Shown piece by piece: positions 11,835-22,668 of a stretch of 64,000 nucleotides of DNA; position 1 is the first letter of the stretch; every line of letters starts with the position of its first letter. Under the pieces are notes generated by a model, which ran no database searches, was not told the origin of the DNA, and worked only from the letters and a program-made list of their open reading frames with translations. Position numbers and translations under genes: made by a program. This DNA comes from Rhizopus arrhizus (taxonomy: Eukaryota; Mucoromycota; Mucoromycetes; Mucorales; Rhizopodaceae): contig JAKZZE010000005.1 of NCBI GenBank assembly GCA_024220505.1, positions 1,882,501 to 1,946,500 on the forward strand, in the 5' to 3' direction.

Positions 11835-12209
11835 TTGTGGCTTCCAATGACTCATGAAGAAAGAAGTCGATGTTTACGCTGGCGCCTTGGTTGGTTACCG
11901 GGTGGGGCCCCCAAACCCTGCCCCCGTCATCCCAACAATAACCTGTCAAGACGACACGCCATCAGTTGCCTCAATACGCATCGCCGACTCTGTATGCCTG
12001 AAACAATAGCCGACCCTATATCTTACCTTTTGAATATGCTTCCGACACGCGCATTTGTTCCCTCTAGTATTGCTTTGTCCTGGACCTGGCGATGGCCCGT
12101 TATATGTTCTATTCTCCATGAATTAGATCAACTACAACACTATACAACCATTCCATGCAAGACACCTCATGGCCAAAAACTAATTAAATGGCTGAGACAA
12201 TTCAACTAA
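11835..12209 (+). pseudogene. C-terminal end of a LINE ORF2 (zinc-binding tail)
   Basis: Fragment of non-LTR retrotransposon ORF2 after the reverse transcriptase. It contains ERSRCLRWRLGWLPGGAPKP followed by a C-x-H...H-x4-C arrangement (CPRHPNN...RRHAISC), as in the zf-RVT-like tail of Mucorales LINEs. No endonuclease or reverse transcriptase precedes it, so it is a 5'-truncated copy. Its 3' untranslated part runs to about 12370 and ends in a TAAATAAATAAAA tail. A second LINE begins directly after it in the same direction. Confidence 0.65.
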
Positions 12210-12468
12210 CTTCGTATGTCTCTCTATGCATCCTACTTTCCTTTCTCATTTTTTACCCTTGTTCCCATAAGGGGTTTTTTCTTAGCACTCACTTCCAAAC
12301 GGATTGAACTGGTCCGGGCGGACACTTATTTGTTGTATATTTTAGCGCTCAAATGGATCATAAATAAATAAAATACTATGTTTAAACAAAAATAATTGGC
12401 GAGTTCTTTCGCGAATTTATACGTTACACACACTACGAACAACAGTAAAACATCAAAGAACGTCAATT

Positions 12469-13714
12469 ATGCCTCCAGACTCTGCTATATCTGATAATAA
12501 TAGCAACAATAACATGTCTAATATTAGTAATATCCTATCACAGGATGAAATTGATTACTTAATCTCTCATTTCGAGACCCATCGCAAATCTCTGAGATGT
12601 CCTAATTGCGAGAAAAAGGGTATTTTCCGCCGAAACGGCTCTACTAAATCTGAGCATCCACAACCTATTTTCCGTTGCAATGGTTGCGGCAGTAGCTTCC
12701 GAGCCAAAACTATGTTAAACATTGTGAATTCTACGCAGTCTACTCCTGCAAACACACAAACATCAATGAATCCTGAATTTTCTGGATCTTTCCAAGATGC
12801 TACGTCATCCCAAGTGACACAAACCAACAGCAACCAAAATGATTCACAATCTCTCCTTAATATGATCCAACTATTAACAAAAGAATTAGCTTCCGCAAGA
12901 ACTGAAATCGAACGACTTCGAGCCCAGACAGCACATCTCCAAGAACAACTAAATCAACAGAACAACACCTCGAATCCTACAAACCCCTTGAACCCGTCCG
13001 ATTTTCCTCCTCTTCAGAACACCGCAACAACACTTTTACACTCAACTCCATGGCACCAACCTGCAAAACTTCAGCAAATTAAAGACCAACTGACCGCCCA
13101 ACAACAACAACGACGCCTACAACGACAAGAAGCAGCCGCACGTCTGTTACAGCCACCCTCTACCAACCAAGGATTTAAATATATCTACTTGCCTACGAAG
13201 GCTAGAGTACCTATTGGACAGATACGCTCCCGCTTGCGCAAATTGGATATCAACAATAACCGCATCATTGACATACATTACCCTGATCGTAACATTGTCG
13301 CCCTTTTGATCCACAATGATTACGAAAACGAACTACGACAACAACTACAACGCTTCAAAGTAACCATCAAAGAGGACTTTAATCCTTGTGATCCCCAAGT
13401 GCTTCGTGATCCAAAATATGCTGACCACACCCCTGAAGAGCGAGAAAATCTTGCTTTTATGCATCACTGGTAACTGCATTGAAAGAGCTCTGCAATACAT
13501 TCGAGCCCCAGTCAAGTTTGCCGTTGCCCGATACTTTTATTCGAAGGGCTGGATCAGCAAACAGCTCTTACAAGAAACTCTACCAGCACGAACAACAAAC
13601 AGACAGCAAGATATAGACATATTCTTTTCCGATGATGACCATATGAACATCTTTGAAGAACCTAAGGACATGAACGAAACTACGACTCCTATGGATGATA
13701 CAGCCTCCATATGA
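12469..13714 (+). pseudogene. LINE ORF1 (zinc ribbon, coiled coil), frameshifted
   Basis: ORF1 protein of a non-LTR retrotransposon, which would bind element RNA. Seen: an Asn/Ser-rich start; a zinc ribbon CPNC...CNGC at residues about 43-70; a coiled coil (LTKELASARTEIERLRAQTA) at about 138-165; and an RNA-binding-like region (YIYLPTKARVPIGQIRSRLR) at about 237-260. The frame breaks near 13470 after ENLAFMHHW and continues in another frame as NCIERALQYIRAPVKFAVAR to 13714. A one-base indel would restore one long ORF1, so this copy is defective. The ORF1 stop overlaps the ORF2 start in ATGA at 13711-13714. Confidence 0.7.
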
Positions 13715-13956
13715 GTCCAATCACTATTACTCTCTTCAATGCCACAGGCCTAGCAAAACAGGCCATATCACCAATACTCCATCTTGCCCAATCTTCCTCG
13801 GTCCTACTTATTACTGAAACTTGGCTTTTGCCACCCAACAAATACCCTACTCACTGGAAACAATTTCACACATATGGCATCAAAATATTGTTAAGCCCCT
13901 ACATGTTATCAAAACGGAGCAAAAAAAGTAAGCAAACTATCACAGCATTCGACTAA
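13711..13956 (+). pseudogene. LINE ORF2 N-terminus (apurinic-type endonuclease start), truncated
   Basis: Begins MSPITITLFNATGLAKQAIS and continues with SSVLLITETWLLP, the Asn and Glu motifs that open the APE-type endonuclease of LINE ORF2. The similarity stops at about 13915 and the reading frame closes at 13956; no reverse transcriptase follows. Its ATG overlaps the ORF1 stop codon (ATGA), suggesting translational coupling in intact copies. Confidence 0.65.
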
Positions 13957-14221
13957 GATTTAACTTTTGGTAGTAGCTTTGCGCTCATTCATTTCGAATC
14001 TGAACTTGATGCTTCGACTTTTTACTATGTTTATTGTATTCAGAAAAAGCTTATATGCAACAGACTTGAAGGAATAGGAGTAAACCCAAGTCTATTAGAT
14101 AACAAGCCTATTAATTATGTAAGGCTTCACTATTTACTATTAAGTGAAATTAGAGTACACTTAACATTCTTATTAGAGTAATTTTCAAGTACAACCACGA
14201 ATTAGTTCATCTTCAAAATTG

Positions 14222-14548
14222 ATGTGCCATTGCTCTATCGCTCTTGATACTAACACTAGCAATGATTCCACCGCAAGTTTCAGCAACAATTCAACATCTA
14301 ATACCAATCCAAGTAACCGTAACATCGATACGCCTGTCACTTCTACAACTGATACAAATAATCATGAATCTAGTACAGCATCAACAAATACCAATCCAAA
14401 TACAACAGCTTCTACTATTACTAGTACAAGTGACGACTATAACGAGGATATTGAAAAGGCTAAAACAAAAATCAAAGAACAAATTAAAAGAAAATTACAG
14501 GAGGTTGAGGTATTACACAAAAAGTTAAGACGATTAGAGGATCTTTAA
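14222..14548 (+). CDS. Small Ser/Thr/Asn-rich protein with basic helical tail, uncertain
   Basis: Open frame of 108 codons from ATG at 14222. The first 75 residues are low-complexity Ser/Thr/Asn. The C-terminus (IEKAKTKIKEQIKRKLQEVE to LHKKLRRLEDL) is a charged amphipathic helix, probably a coiled coil. It lies inside the transposon-rich interval and could be a retroelement fragment. I do not recognise it, and there is no evidence of expression. Confidence 0.3.
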   Translation: MCHCSIALDTNTSNDSTASFSNNSTSNTNPSNRNIDTPVTSTTDTNNHESSTASTNTNPNTTASTITSTSDDYNEDIEKAKTKIKEQIKRKLQEVEVLHKKLRRLEDL

Positions 14549-15134
14549 TGCTTCGTTTATCGTTTTAAGTCCTCAAACAACGAATATTATGCTTATCGTT
14601 AAGAGAAACACCGTTTGTTTGCTATTAAATTTATTTTACAAAAATAAATTATTTCATCAATATGTTCTCTTATATTATTAATAGTATGTGTATATTTATG
14701 TTAAAACATTAAAGTATTGAAAAGACACGCTATGAATTTTCTCCATGACCACAGTTGTATAGCATCTATAAAAATAGCATATAAAATTATCAAAAACGTT
14801 CATTTGTAAGCGACCATAGATCTTTGTGACATTTCACACCCAAACAGTTTGTACTTGGGTTTATTATATAACTTTTTGCAATGATAATTATAAGTTATGG
14901 CTTAAATTTTTTATTTATTTTTCTAAATTCAGTTGAAGTGTGTCTTGACAGAAATTACAGACTTAAGCTTGTAATTGAATAAATATCTATTAATTTTAGT
15001 GAAAACCGAAACACTGTATGATTCTATTAGTTAAATCATGGTTAAGCACTATGAATTAAGCCTAGCAGCATCTTTTCCTCTTATTATATTTTGTTCGTAT
15101 TTGACCGACAATTGTTTTTATATTAATTAACAAA

Positions 15135-15240
15135 TTAAATCAATATGTTGCCGAAGCAGAGGCTGAATATGTGGTAAATGCCCACCCTTCATGGATATCC
15201 AAGATCAAAAAATTATTTTAGTATATTTATCACCCTCCAC

Positions 15241-15291
<51 letters not shown>

Positions 15292-15424
15292 TATAGCTAG
15301 CATTGAAAGATATGGGGAAGAAAGGGGTTGAAACAAGTTTTTAAAAATATAAAGGAAAATAAAGCGTGGCTCTGAGAGCATTTACCACATATTCAGCCTC
15401 TGCTTCGGCAACATATTGATTTAA
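15135..15424. mobile_element. 290-bp MITE with 47-bp perfect inverted repeats and TTAA ends
   Basis: Positions 15135-15181 and 15378-15424 are perfect inverted repeats (TTAAATCAATATGTTGCCGA...). Both outer ends are TTAA, as expected for a piggyBac-type target duplication. The loop contains a run of about 48 A residues (15242-15289) and no coding sequence. It is nested within the Tc1/mariner-type inverted repeats. Confidence 0.8.
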
Positions 15425-15645
15425 CTTCGTCACATGTATGAAAATTTTCAGTTAGTTCGCAAAGTGAAAATGGTAACTTATTTGTCACTTTTCTTTTCTT
15501 GATGAAATAGAATATACAGTGAATCCAAAAAGATGTACTAATTATATATAATATTTGGGCTAATTTTGATTGGTAAATTGTGATAAAAATAATCTAAGCT
15601 TGTGACATTTATTTTTCTAAAGCGGAAATTTATTTCTGGCTTTAG

Positions 15646-15691
15646 GCCAATTATTTTTGAGAAAATGCCAATTTCAATAAGCCTGACTGTA
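15646..15691 (-). repeat. Right Tc1/mariner-type TIR
   Basis: Reverse complement of 11700-11745 with one mismatch, ending CCTGACTGTA. Confidence 0.85.
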
Positions 15692-17207
15692 CCTTTATAT
15701 TTTTAGCTATTCTGAACTGTGTACTCAAAAATTGATGAGTTGCACAAATTTTATCAGCTTATTAAAGGTTTGGCCGATCAGTTCAAGTTACCCGTTTTTG
15801 TAGAGAAAATTAGAACAACGGTTGCAGTAGTCTTTTCAGTAATACAGTGCTCTTATGAATACTATCTCTAGTAGATTTTGAGAACCTTCAAGTTCCTTAA
15901 GCCAAGCAATTTATTGCTATCATATATTCTTGCCTGCTCTAGTCTCTACCGTAAAATCAGTATACGATGCAATCAATCACAACATTGCCTGGGAAGCACT
16001 CTAGACAATTGTGCCACCTCGTTATAGATATTCTTACGGAGTTATGCAGATGTCCGCACTTGGTGGTGTATCATATGCTTCTCGTTCTACTTCATATCAA
16101 ACAATTGTAATATAATTCGGATACACATAGCACGCTTCCCTTCAAACGATCGACGGCTCAAACGACTGACGATCCTAAAGTATCCTTGCGATCATTCTAT
16201 TTTTATCCTCTCACTCTTTCTATCCCTCGTGTTCTCTCTTTTTTTATATACACACTGTTGAAGGAAATATATATTTATTTATAATTAAAACTAGTCCCGG
16301 CGCACAAATGTCTTTTCTTCACGCGCATACTCAAAAGGATCTTTTTTTAGTAAAAATGTTTAATAAATATCTAAATGCGGATATAATTGAACAAAAAAGG
16401 AAAATTACTTTTTCTCCTATTAAAATTATATTTTAACTTTGAGCCAAAGCCTTTGTTTCATACTGAAATAAAGGGCTTATCTTTTATTCCATTCTAAAAG
16501 ATCAAACAACTCTTTCTCTGTCTTGTTTTTTTTGGTATGGATAGGATAAGGTCTAAAGTAAAAAAGCTCAGATGATTCCATCTAAATAATTAGGAGTGCG
16601 CCTTTATGAAGTGATACACAGAATTAAATCAACTAATTTGGTGAAAATATTAGGCACTCCACGTTCTTTCAGCCTTGACGGTTAATTATCATAAAATTGA
16701 GAGTATCACATCACGTCATATACTGCTAAAAAGCCAATGCCTGGGAATACAAAAGACAAAATTACCCGGCTAGCGTTGTTGTCACTACAGTAAATTTTGC
16801 TCAAATAAAATAGATGTTATTTTTTAAATACAAATAGCTATTCAACAAAAAAAAAAGCTTAAAGGACAAAAAAAAAATCTGAGAATTACAAGTAACCATA
16901 CAACAAGAAAGAGAGTTAAAACAGATTACAGAGCCATTAAGCTCAGATTCATTGATTCAGTGTAACTCTATATTTTGAACTTGAATTTTTTAGTCTAAAA
17001 AATGCAACAAGCTACAAATCAAAAAAAGGGAAAAGTCTATTACTTTTTTTAATCATAATTGTAACCTCAAGTATTTATACCGCTTATTTTTTATTGTTTT
17101 AAAAAGATGAATTGAAGTAGATACATTTTTTTTCTTCTTTCTTTCAAATCAACCTTTATTTTCCCACCTTTCCCTTCCTTTTCAGTTCGCTTTGATTTTT
17201 TATCACC
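15692..17207. other. Intergenic, upstream of the chitin deacetylase
   Basis: No gene recognised. The last 100 bases are pyrimidine-rich (CTTTCAAATCAACC...TTTCCC), as is common just before fungal start codons, and probably form the promoter and 5' leader of the next gene. Confidence 0.5.
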
Positions 17208-18546
17208 ATGGTTTGGAAAACTGCAATCTTCTCAGCTGTTGCTATTGCCAGTGTTAACGCTGTTACAACCAACTTCACAAGTACTGTAGATCCCACCAAC
17301 ATCACTATCCCCGCTATTGATCAAACCACCTCTCTTGATCCTGTTAAAGAGTGTACTTCTTATCAAGCCCCTTTTGCTTTTGATCAAAAGGAATGGCCTA
17401 CTAACTGGGATGTTGCTACTTCTAATGGCATGAACACAAGTGCCGAATTCCAAGCATTATATAACTCTATTGATTGGACAAAGGCTCCCAATTTCCCTGT
17501 CAGAGGTATTAGCACTACTACTGGTGGTCTTGACATGACTGGCTATGACACTGCTAAGGACCCTGCCTGTTGGTGGTCTAGCACTAACTGTAAGACTCCA
17601 AAGACAGAAGGTATCAATGCTGACATTTACGCTTGTCCTGAGCCTGATGTCTGGGGTTTGGTAAATATCATTGGTTTTTACATTTGTGCGACTTACTAAT
17701 TTCGATGTCTAGACCTTTGATGATGGACCTAACTGTTCTCACAATGCTTTCTATGATTACCTTGAACAAAACAAGTTGAAGGCATCCATGTTCTACATTG
17801 GTTCTAATGTTGTTAACTGGCCTTACGGTGCCATGCGTGGTATTAAGGATGGTCACCACATTGCTGGTCACACCTGGTCTCACAAATTGATGACTACCTT
17901 GACTAACCAAGAAGTCCTTGCTGAACTTTACTATACTCAAAAGGCTATTAAATATGTCACTGGTATTACTCCCAAGTACTGGCGTCCTGTAAGTTTTTTT
18001 ATGGCTTTGAAAGAAAACAAAATTTACTAAAACAAACAATAGGCTCAAGGTGATATTGATGATCGTGTCCGTTGGATTGCTACTCAATTGAACTTGACTG
18101 CTATTCTCTGGAACTTGGACACTGATGATTGGGCTGCTGGTACAACTCCTGGTATCACTGCTGAAACCGTCAGCCAAAACTATGAAGATTACATCAAGAT
18201 GGGTTCCAACGGTACTTTTGCCAACTCTGGTAACATTGTCTTGACACATGAAATCAACAACATGACCATGGGCTTCTTCTTGGATCACTATGAAGAAATC
18301 AAGAAGGCTTACACTCACGTTTTGGACGTTGCTACCTGTATGAACATCACCAACCCTTATGTAGAAACCACTGTCACTTTCCCTACCTTTGAACAAGCCA
18401 TCGGTGGTGCCAGTGCTTCTGCCTCCAACGGTTCTTCTAACGGAACATCCACCTTGTCTGTTGCTGCCAAGAGTGCCGGAGCCACCATTCAATTAAATGG
18501 TTCCCTTTTGGTCGCTGCTCTCATGGGTCTCTTGGTCTTTGCTTAA
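17208..18546 (+). CDS. Chitin deacetylase, secreted and probably GPI-anchored (CE4)
   Basis: Converts cell-wall chitin to chitosan, a major wall polymer of Mucorales. Exons 17208-17660, 17713-17988 and 18043-18546 give 410 residues. A signal peptide (MVWKTAIFSAVAIASVNA) is followed by a Thr-rich stretch. The CE4 NodB domain has TFDDGP (base Asp and metal Asp, just after intron 1) and HTWSH (the two metal His). Later motifs are YWRP...GDIDDRVRW and the Leu-His motif ILWNLDTDDW...VLTHE. A Ser/Asn/Gly-rich spacer leads to a hydrophobic C-terminus (LLVAALMGLLVFA), the pattern of a GPI-attachment signal. The RPxYGD-like motif reads RPAQGD here. Identification is firm; anchoring is inferred. Confidence 0.93.
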
Positions 18547-19389
18547 AGCTTGTGTTTTTCTCAATATAATATTCATATATTTAAATATAACAAACATGCC
18601 AATCCTATTTTTCATTTTGTGTATATATATATTTTTTTTTTTTAATTTTTGCAATTATTCTTTTTAGAAATTAAAATGTTATAGGCAGTAATTTTCCTTT
18701 CAGCCGTATTTCTCCCTTAATGCTAATTCGCATGTTGTTTATTATTAAGAACCTTGTTATTTATTTATTGGATGCTCCAAAATATAAGCTGGCTATTTGA
18801 AATGTAAAAAAAGAAAAAAAAATGCACTACTATTTTTACTAAAAGTACAACGGTGAACTATAAGCAGCAAAGCGCTGTCAATCGTTTGTTTATCCTATCT
18901 GTGCATTATTTCTTCCTTGTGAAAGAAAATACTTTTTTTATACTATTTTCATACAAACCGTGTGTAACAGGTTCTTGAAGGTTCCTTTACATCGACTAGA
19001 TCAAATTAATATATCAAGTTGCTGGCTCGATACTCTATGATGCAACCCACAATAAGTGCAGATCATTTGCTTTGTGTATCAGTTGAAACTGAAGATTAAT
19101 TTATCACTTTAACTGACTTGGACTCGGAAAAAGACACTATATAGTTTACCATTCATTTAAAAACGATACTTTTTTTTTGAGCAAATACGGATAGAGAATA
19201 ACATAAACATAAAGCATGTAACTCAAACAATAAAGAAGGTCCTGTTAAAACTTCCTTTCTTCTTTTTTTTCTTTTCTAAACTGATCAAACGAATGCAGTG
19301 CTTTTATTCGGGCTTACATAAAACATTATATAGTTTATTTTTAAAAAGGTCACTTCACTTTCCCTTTTTCTCTTCTCATACGTTTTATA
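18547..19389. other. Intergenic, no gene seen
   Basis: AT-rich flank of two convergent-in-time, same-strand genes: 3' end of the deacetylase and promoter of the monooxygenase. It has a pyrimidine-rich leader before 19390. No ORF of interest. Confidence 0.5.
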
Positions 19390-20607
19390 ATGACACGATT
19401 TAAAGTTTTGATCGTTGGTGGTGGTCTTTCTGGTTTAATGCTTTCTAATGCTTTAATAAATAAAGGTGTTGACTGTGAAGTATTTGAAAGAGACTCTGAT
19501 CCAGATGCGCGCCATCAAGGCTTCTCTACTACTTTTCATGATGGACTTAAGGCTCTGAGAGAGCACTTACCAAAGGATCAATTGCAAGGTTTTGGCAAAA
19601 AAGTAGGCGTGGATCATGAAAACAACGAAGGAGGTGTTCATTTTCTGTTCTTTGACAGTCAAAGAAACTTGGAGCTTGCCTCATTTGAATTGCCTGCCTA
19701 TCAAGGGTACCGTATCAACCGAAAGCGGTTTAGGAATTGGCTCTTGAAGGGGGCAGAGAAGACGGTTCGCTGGAACAAGCAGATGAGTCACTATGAGGAA
19801 TTTGAAGATCGAGTTGAGGTTATCTTTAAGGATGGAACGCGTACGGTAGGAGATCTTCTTGTGGCCGCAGACGGTTGTATGTCCACCGTCGCTCGTCAAT
19901 TGCTCGGAGGTGAAAGATTCAATCAGCTCACACAAATCAACCCTATCCATGGGTATGCTTGCTGTCGTTGGATAACAGAGAGCGAGTGGGAGCAGATCGC
20001 AAAGAAAAGAAACCAGATCACGATTGTTGTTGGAAAAGCAGCGGATGGTGTGGTTTTTAGTTTGTTTTTCTCGTTGAATAGAATTGATCGTAGTCGCGAT
20101 GAACCCTTTGAGGTATTTTGGTTTCTCAGTCGCTCTGATCAAGAACCCTTAATCATCGCTTCAGATGGTTTAAATCAGATCAAAGTCATGAATACTCTTA
20201 AATCATGGGCTTCTTCAGCCTATGAAGGTCCTTACAGACAATTGATCGTTGGAACTCCTGATAATACGCCTATCAAAGGAATCACTATTCGAGAAAGAGA
20301 GCCCATCTATGATCTTTTGATGTCCCCTCACCGTCGTGTGGTCTTGATGGGCGACTCGGCGCATCCAATGACCATGTTTAAAGGAAACGGTGCAAATCAA
20401 GCTATTCTAGATGCAGGCTCGTTGGCTAATGAAATAAAAAATGTTACCTCTGGTCAAAAATCATTAATTAAAGCTGTTGATGACTATTACAAGGAAATGA
20501 TACCGCGCAGTCGACAGGCCGTAGTGGATTCCCACATTGCGGCAAAAGTGCTTCACACTGAGGCAGATGAAATCATTCGCTTTTTTGAGAATCGAACTAA
20601 AAATTAA
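19390..20607 (+). CDS. FAD-dependent monooxygenase (aromatic hydroxylase family)
   Basis: Single-exon gene of 405 residues, similar in layout to salicylate hydroxylase/zeaxanthin epoxidase-type group A flavin monooxygenases, which use FAD and NAD(P)H to oxygenate small organic substrates. Seen: the N-terminal dinucleotide-binding motif VLIVGGGLSGLMLSNAL with Glu ending the second strand (VFERD); the DG motif LLVAADGCMSTVARQLL at about 154-170; and the FAD-ribityl GD motif VVLMGDSAHPMTMFKGNGAN at about 316-335. No signal peptide or membrane segment is visible. No biosynthetic cluster surrounds it, so the substrate cannot be guessed. Confidence 0.88.
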   Translation: MTRFKVLIVGGGLSGLMLSNALINKGVDCEVFERDSDPDARHQGFSTTFHDGLKALREHLPKDQLQGFGKKVGVDHENNEGGVHFLFFDSQRNLELASFELPAYQGYRINRKRFRNWLLKGAEKTVRWNKQMSHYEEFEDRVEVIFKDGTRTVGDLLVAADGCMSTVARQLLGGERFNQLTQINPIHGYACCRWITESEWEQIAKKRNQITIVVGKAADGVVFSLFFSLNRIDRSRDEPFEVFWFLSRSDQEPLIIASDGLNQIKVMNTLKSWASSAYEGPYRQLIVGTPDNTPIKGITIREREPIYDLLMSPHRRVVLMGDSAHPMTMFKGNGANQAILDAGSLANEIKNVTSGQKSLIKAVDDYYKEMIPRSRQAVVDSHIAAKVLHTEADEIIRFFENRTKN

Positions 20608-21193
20608 CAATTTGATTGTATAAATAAAGAGATTCATAGGTTTAAATGCACTCTATAAAGATGATTGATACTAGCTTTTGAATTAAAATGATAAATTTAT
20701 AATTTATTGAGTATAAAAGGATATTCTGTTGGAGAGGATTAGCTGCGTTTAAATACTCTTTTTTTATTTTTAAAGTCAAATAGGGACAAAAACAGTAATA
20801 AAGTATATTTCTTTTTATGATTAATTCAGAGAGTGAGTGGGTAATAAAAGAGAAAGTAAAAATAATAATAGAATCTTTATAATGCAAAAGAAAGATATTT
20901 TTATAATAAAGAATATAAAGACCTAGAATAATAAACTGGGGTTTGCAATCTATTTTTTAAATATTTTGATTGAATTGATTGTGCACCTAAGAAAAATATA
21001 TGAATATTAAAAAAAAAAAAATTAACCAACAGAAAGCTTACATCCAAATACGCGTTTTATAAAGTTTGAATAGTTCTCTAACAAGTTCACGGAAATCAAC
21101 TCTTTTTTCAGCAATAAAATAAAAAGTTAGCTTTCGTCTGTCCCTGAATAAACTTGTTAATAATACTATTCTCCGTGTATATTATTACCACTC
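20608..21193. other. Convergent intergenic spacer
   Basis: AT-rich 3' flanks of the FAD monooxygenase (plus) and the PSP1 gene (minus). No gene seen. Confidence 0.6.
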
Positions 21194-22403
21194 TCACCAT
21201 TGATATTCTGCGTCAACGACTTGCATACAAAGTTTCTTTTGCTTAATCTTTGATTGACAGACAGCAAGTGCCTTTGATTCATCTTGTCCTTTTGTTAACA
21301 GCAGTGTAATTTCATCCCTTCTTGCTTGACGAAAGATACGTTTGATATAAATCTCTTGCTGCTTTTTCTCATCCTCTTCCGTGTTACGATTATTACGATA
21401 AAAATTTTCTATTTGCAATCGAGTGATGTCTTGTGCACTGACTTTACCAAGATCACGACCTCTATCTGCTTCAACAATGACTAAATCACCTTGTTTATAT
21501 GTGGGCGTAGCTGAATAGAATATATCGGATCTTCCTCCTTTAAATTCAATCACATAAAACACTGCATTCTTTAATATTTCAGCATCGAATTTAACTCCTT
21601 TTCCCATATCATCCATATTCATTTCTTCTTCACTGGATGTGTTTTGTATGGCTAAACTTTCAACGGTTTCAGTTAAGGTATCCATGGTAGATGGCTGTGT
21701 TGGCCCTGCTAGTGAATGACGTCTTTGAGAAAGTAAAGTATGACTACTGCTATTATTTAGTGGAAGAAATTTATCAGGTTTAGCAAAATTTTACCTGTGA
21801 GGGTGATGGTTATGTTGGTGGGTATCTAATGTAAGAGGGGTGAGTGAAAATCTTCTGATTCTTTCTCTATCTCCAGCCGACATTTGAAATGATGATGATG
21901 ATGATGATAAAGATGATGTAGGTAAAATAGGTGGAGGGGGTGCTAATGGTAATCTACGGCTTTGATCTTTAAGGGGACTCCATATATCCATGACTGATTT
22001 AGATCTTACTCTGGCTCGTAACAAATCATCCTCTTCTTCTTCTTCATGCATTGTGTCCAAAGGCGAAGTATTTGTAAATACAGGCCAATCATAAGCAAAA
22101 GACATGGATCTTTGTTCTCTGAAAAAGGGTTCAACAGATACTTCTGGTAACATGGGTACAGAGGCTATATCTGGATACCAAGTTGCGGCATTTATGACTG
22201 AGTGTGGGAAGGCATAATCTTGAAGACGATTTATTGGATCTTCATTGGGCGATATCACACTAGGTCTTCTACTGCCAAAGGGTTGCCATCCCATCGATGG
22301 ATCTTCTTCACTCTTTATTGATTCGTTGTTAAAAGGTGTCTATTTAAAATAAATTCATGCTCTTTTTACTATATGCTTTTGCTTATCTTACACTTTTAGA
22401 CAT
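21194..22403 (-). CDS. PSP1 C-terminal domain protein
   Basis: Minus-strand gene with exons 22403-22392, 22339-21795 and 21749-21194; 370 residues. The first exon encodes only MSKS. The N-terminal half is disordered and rich in Ser/Pro with acidic runs. The C-terminal half is a PSP1 domain: VFYVIEFKGGRSDIFYS, then GDLVIVEADRGRDLGKVSAQ and the helical IKRIFRQARRDEITLLL. PSP1 was named in yeast as a suppressor of DNA polymerase alpha mutations, and related domains occur in bacterial YaaT. The molecular role is not established. It is divergent from the Nudix gene, with 265 bp between start codons. Confidence 0.88.
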
Positions 22404-22668
22404 CAAACAGAAAAGAGAGCGTGTAAAAAAAGAAAAAGGAAAAGAAAAAAAAAGAAAAAAGAAGAAAAAAGAGAAAAAAAAAAAAAAAAGAAATGTATTT
22501 GTTTGTATGAAAAAGAAAGAAAGAAAAAGAGAAAAAAAGGAAAGAAAAATAATAAATAAAAACGGGTTCGTAAATCTTATTTTTGTGTGTGTGTAAGTGT
22601 ATGAGGTGAGCTATTTTATTTTATTTTATTTTGTTTTATTTTATTTCAAGGAGTAAAGCTCAAACAAA
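22404..22668. repeat. Polypurine tract and (TTTTA)n repeat in a divergent promoter
   Basis: Between the PSP1 and Nudix starts lie a G/A-only run (about 22430-22550, AAAG-rich) and a pentanucleotide repeat TTTTA (about 22612-22650). Both are low complexity; part of this must serve as promoter for both genes. Confidence 0.6.

Larger units (their letters stand above)
11700..15691. mobile_element. Tc1/mariner-type inverted repeats enclosing nested retroelement pieces
   Basis: Positions 11700-11745 and 15646-15691 form a 46-bp inverted repeat with one mismatch. Each terminus is TA followed by CAGTCAGGCTTATTG, so the outermost TA dinucleotides fit the TA target duplication of Tc1/mariner elements. 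No DDE/D transposase is readable inside. The roughly 4 kb interior instead contains the 3' end of one LINE, the 5' half of another, a small Ser/Thr-rich ORF and a MITE. It is best read as a non-autonomous element or decayed copy enlarged by later insertions. Confidence 0.7.

Noticed and set aside
17668..18492. 274-codon minus-strand ORF opposite the chitin deacetylase
   Set aside because: It overlaps clear CE4 coding exons and is explained by codon bias on the other strand.
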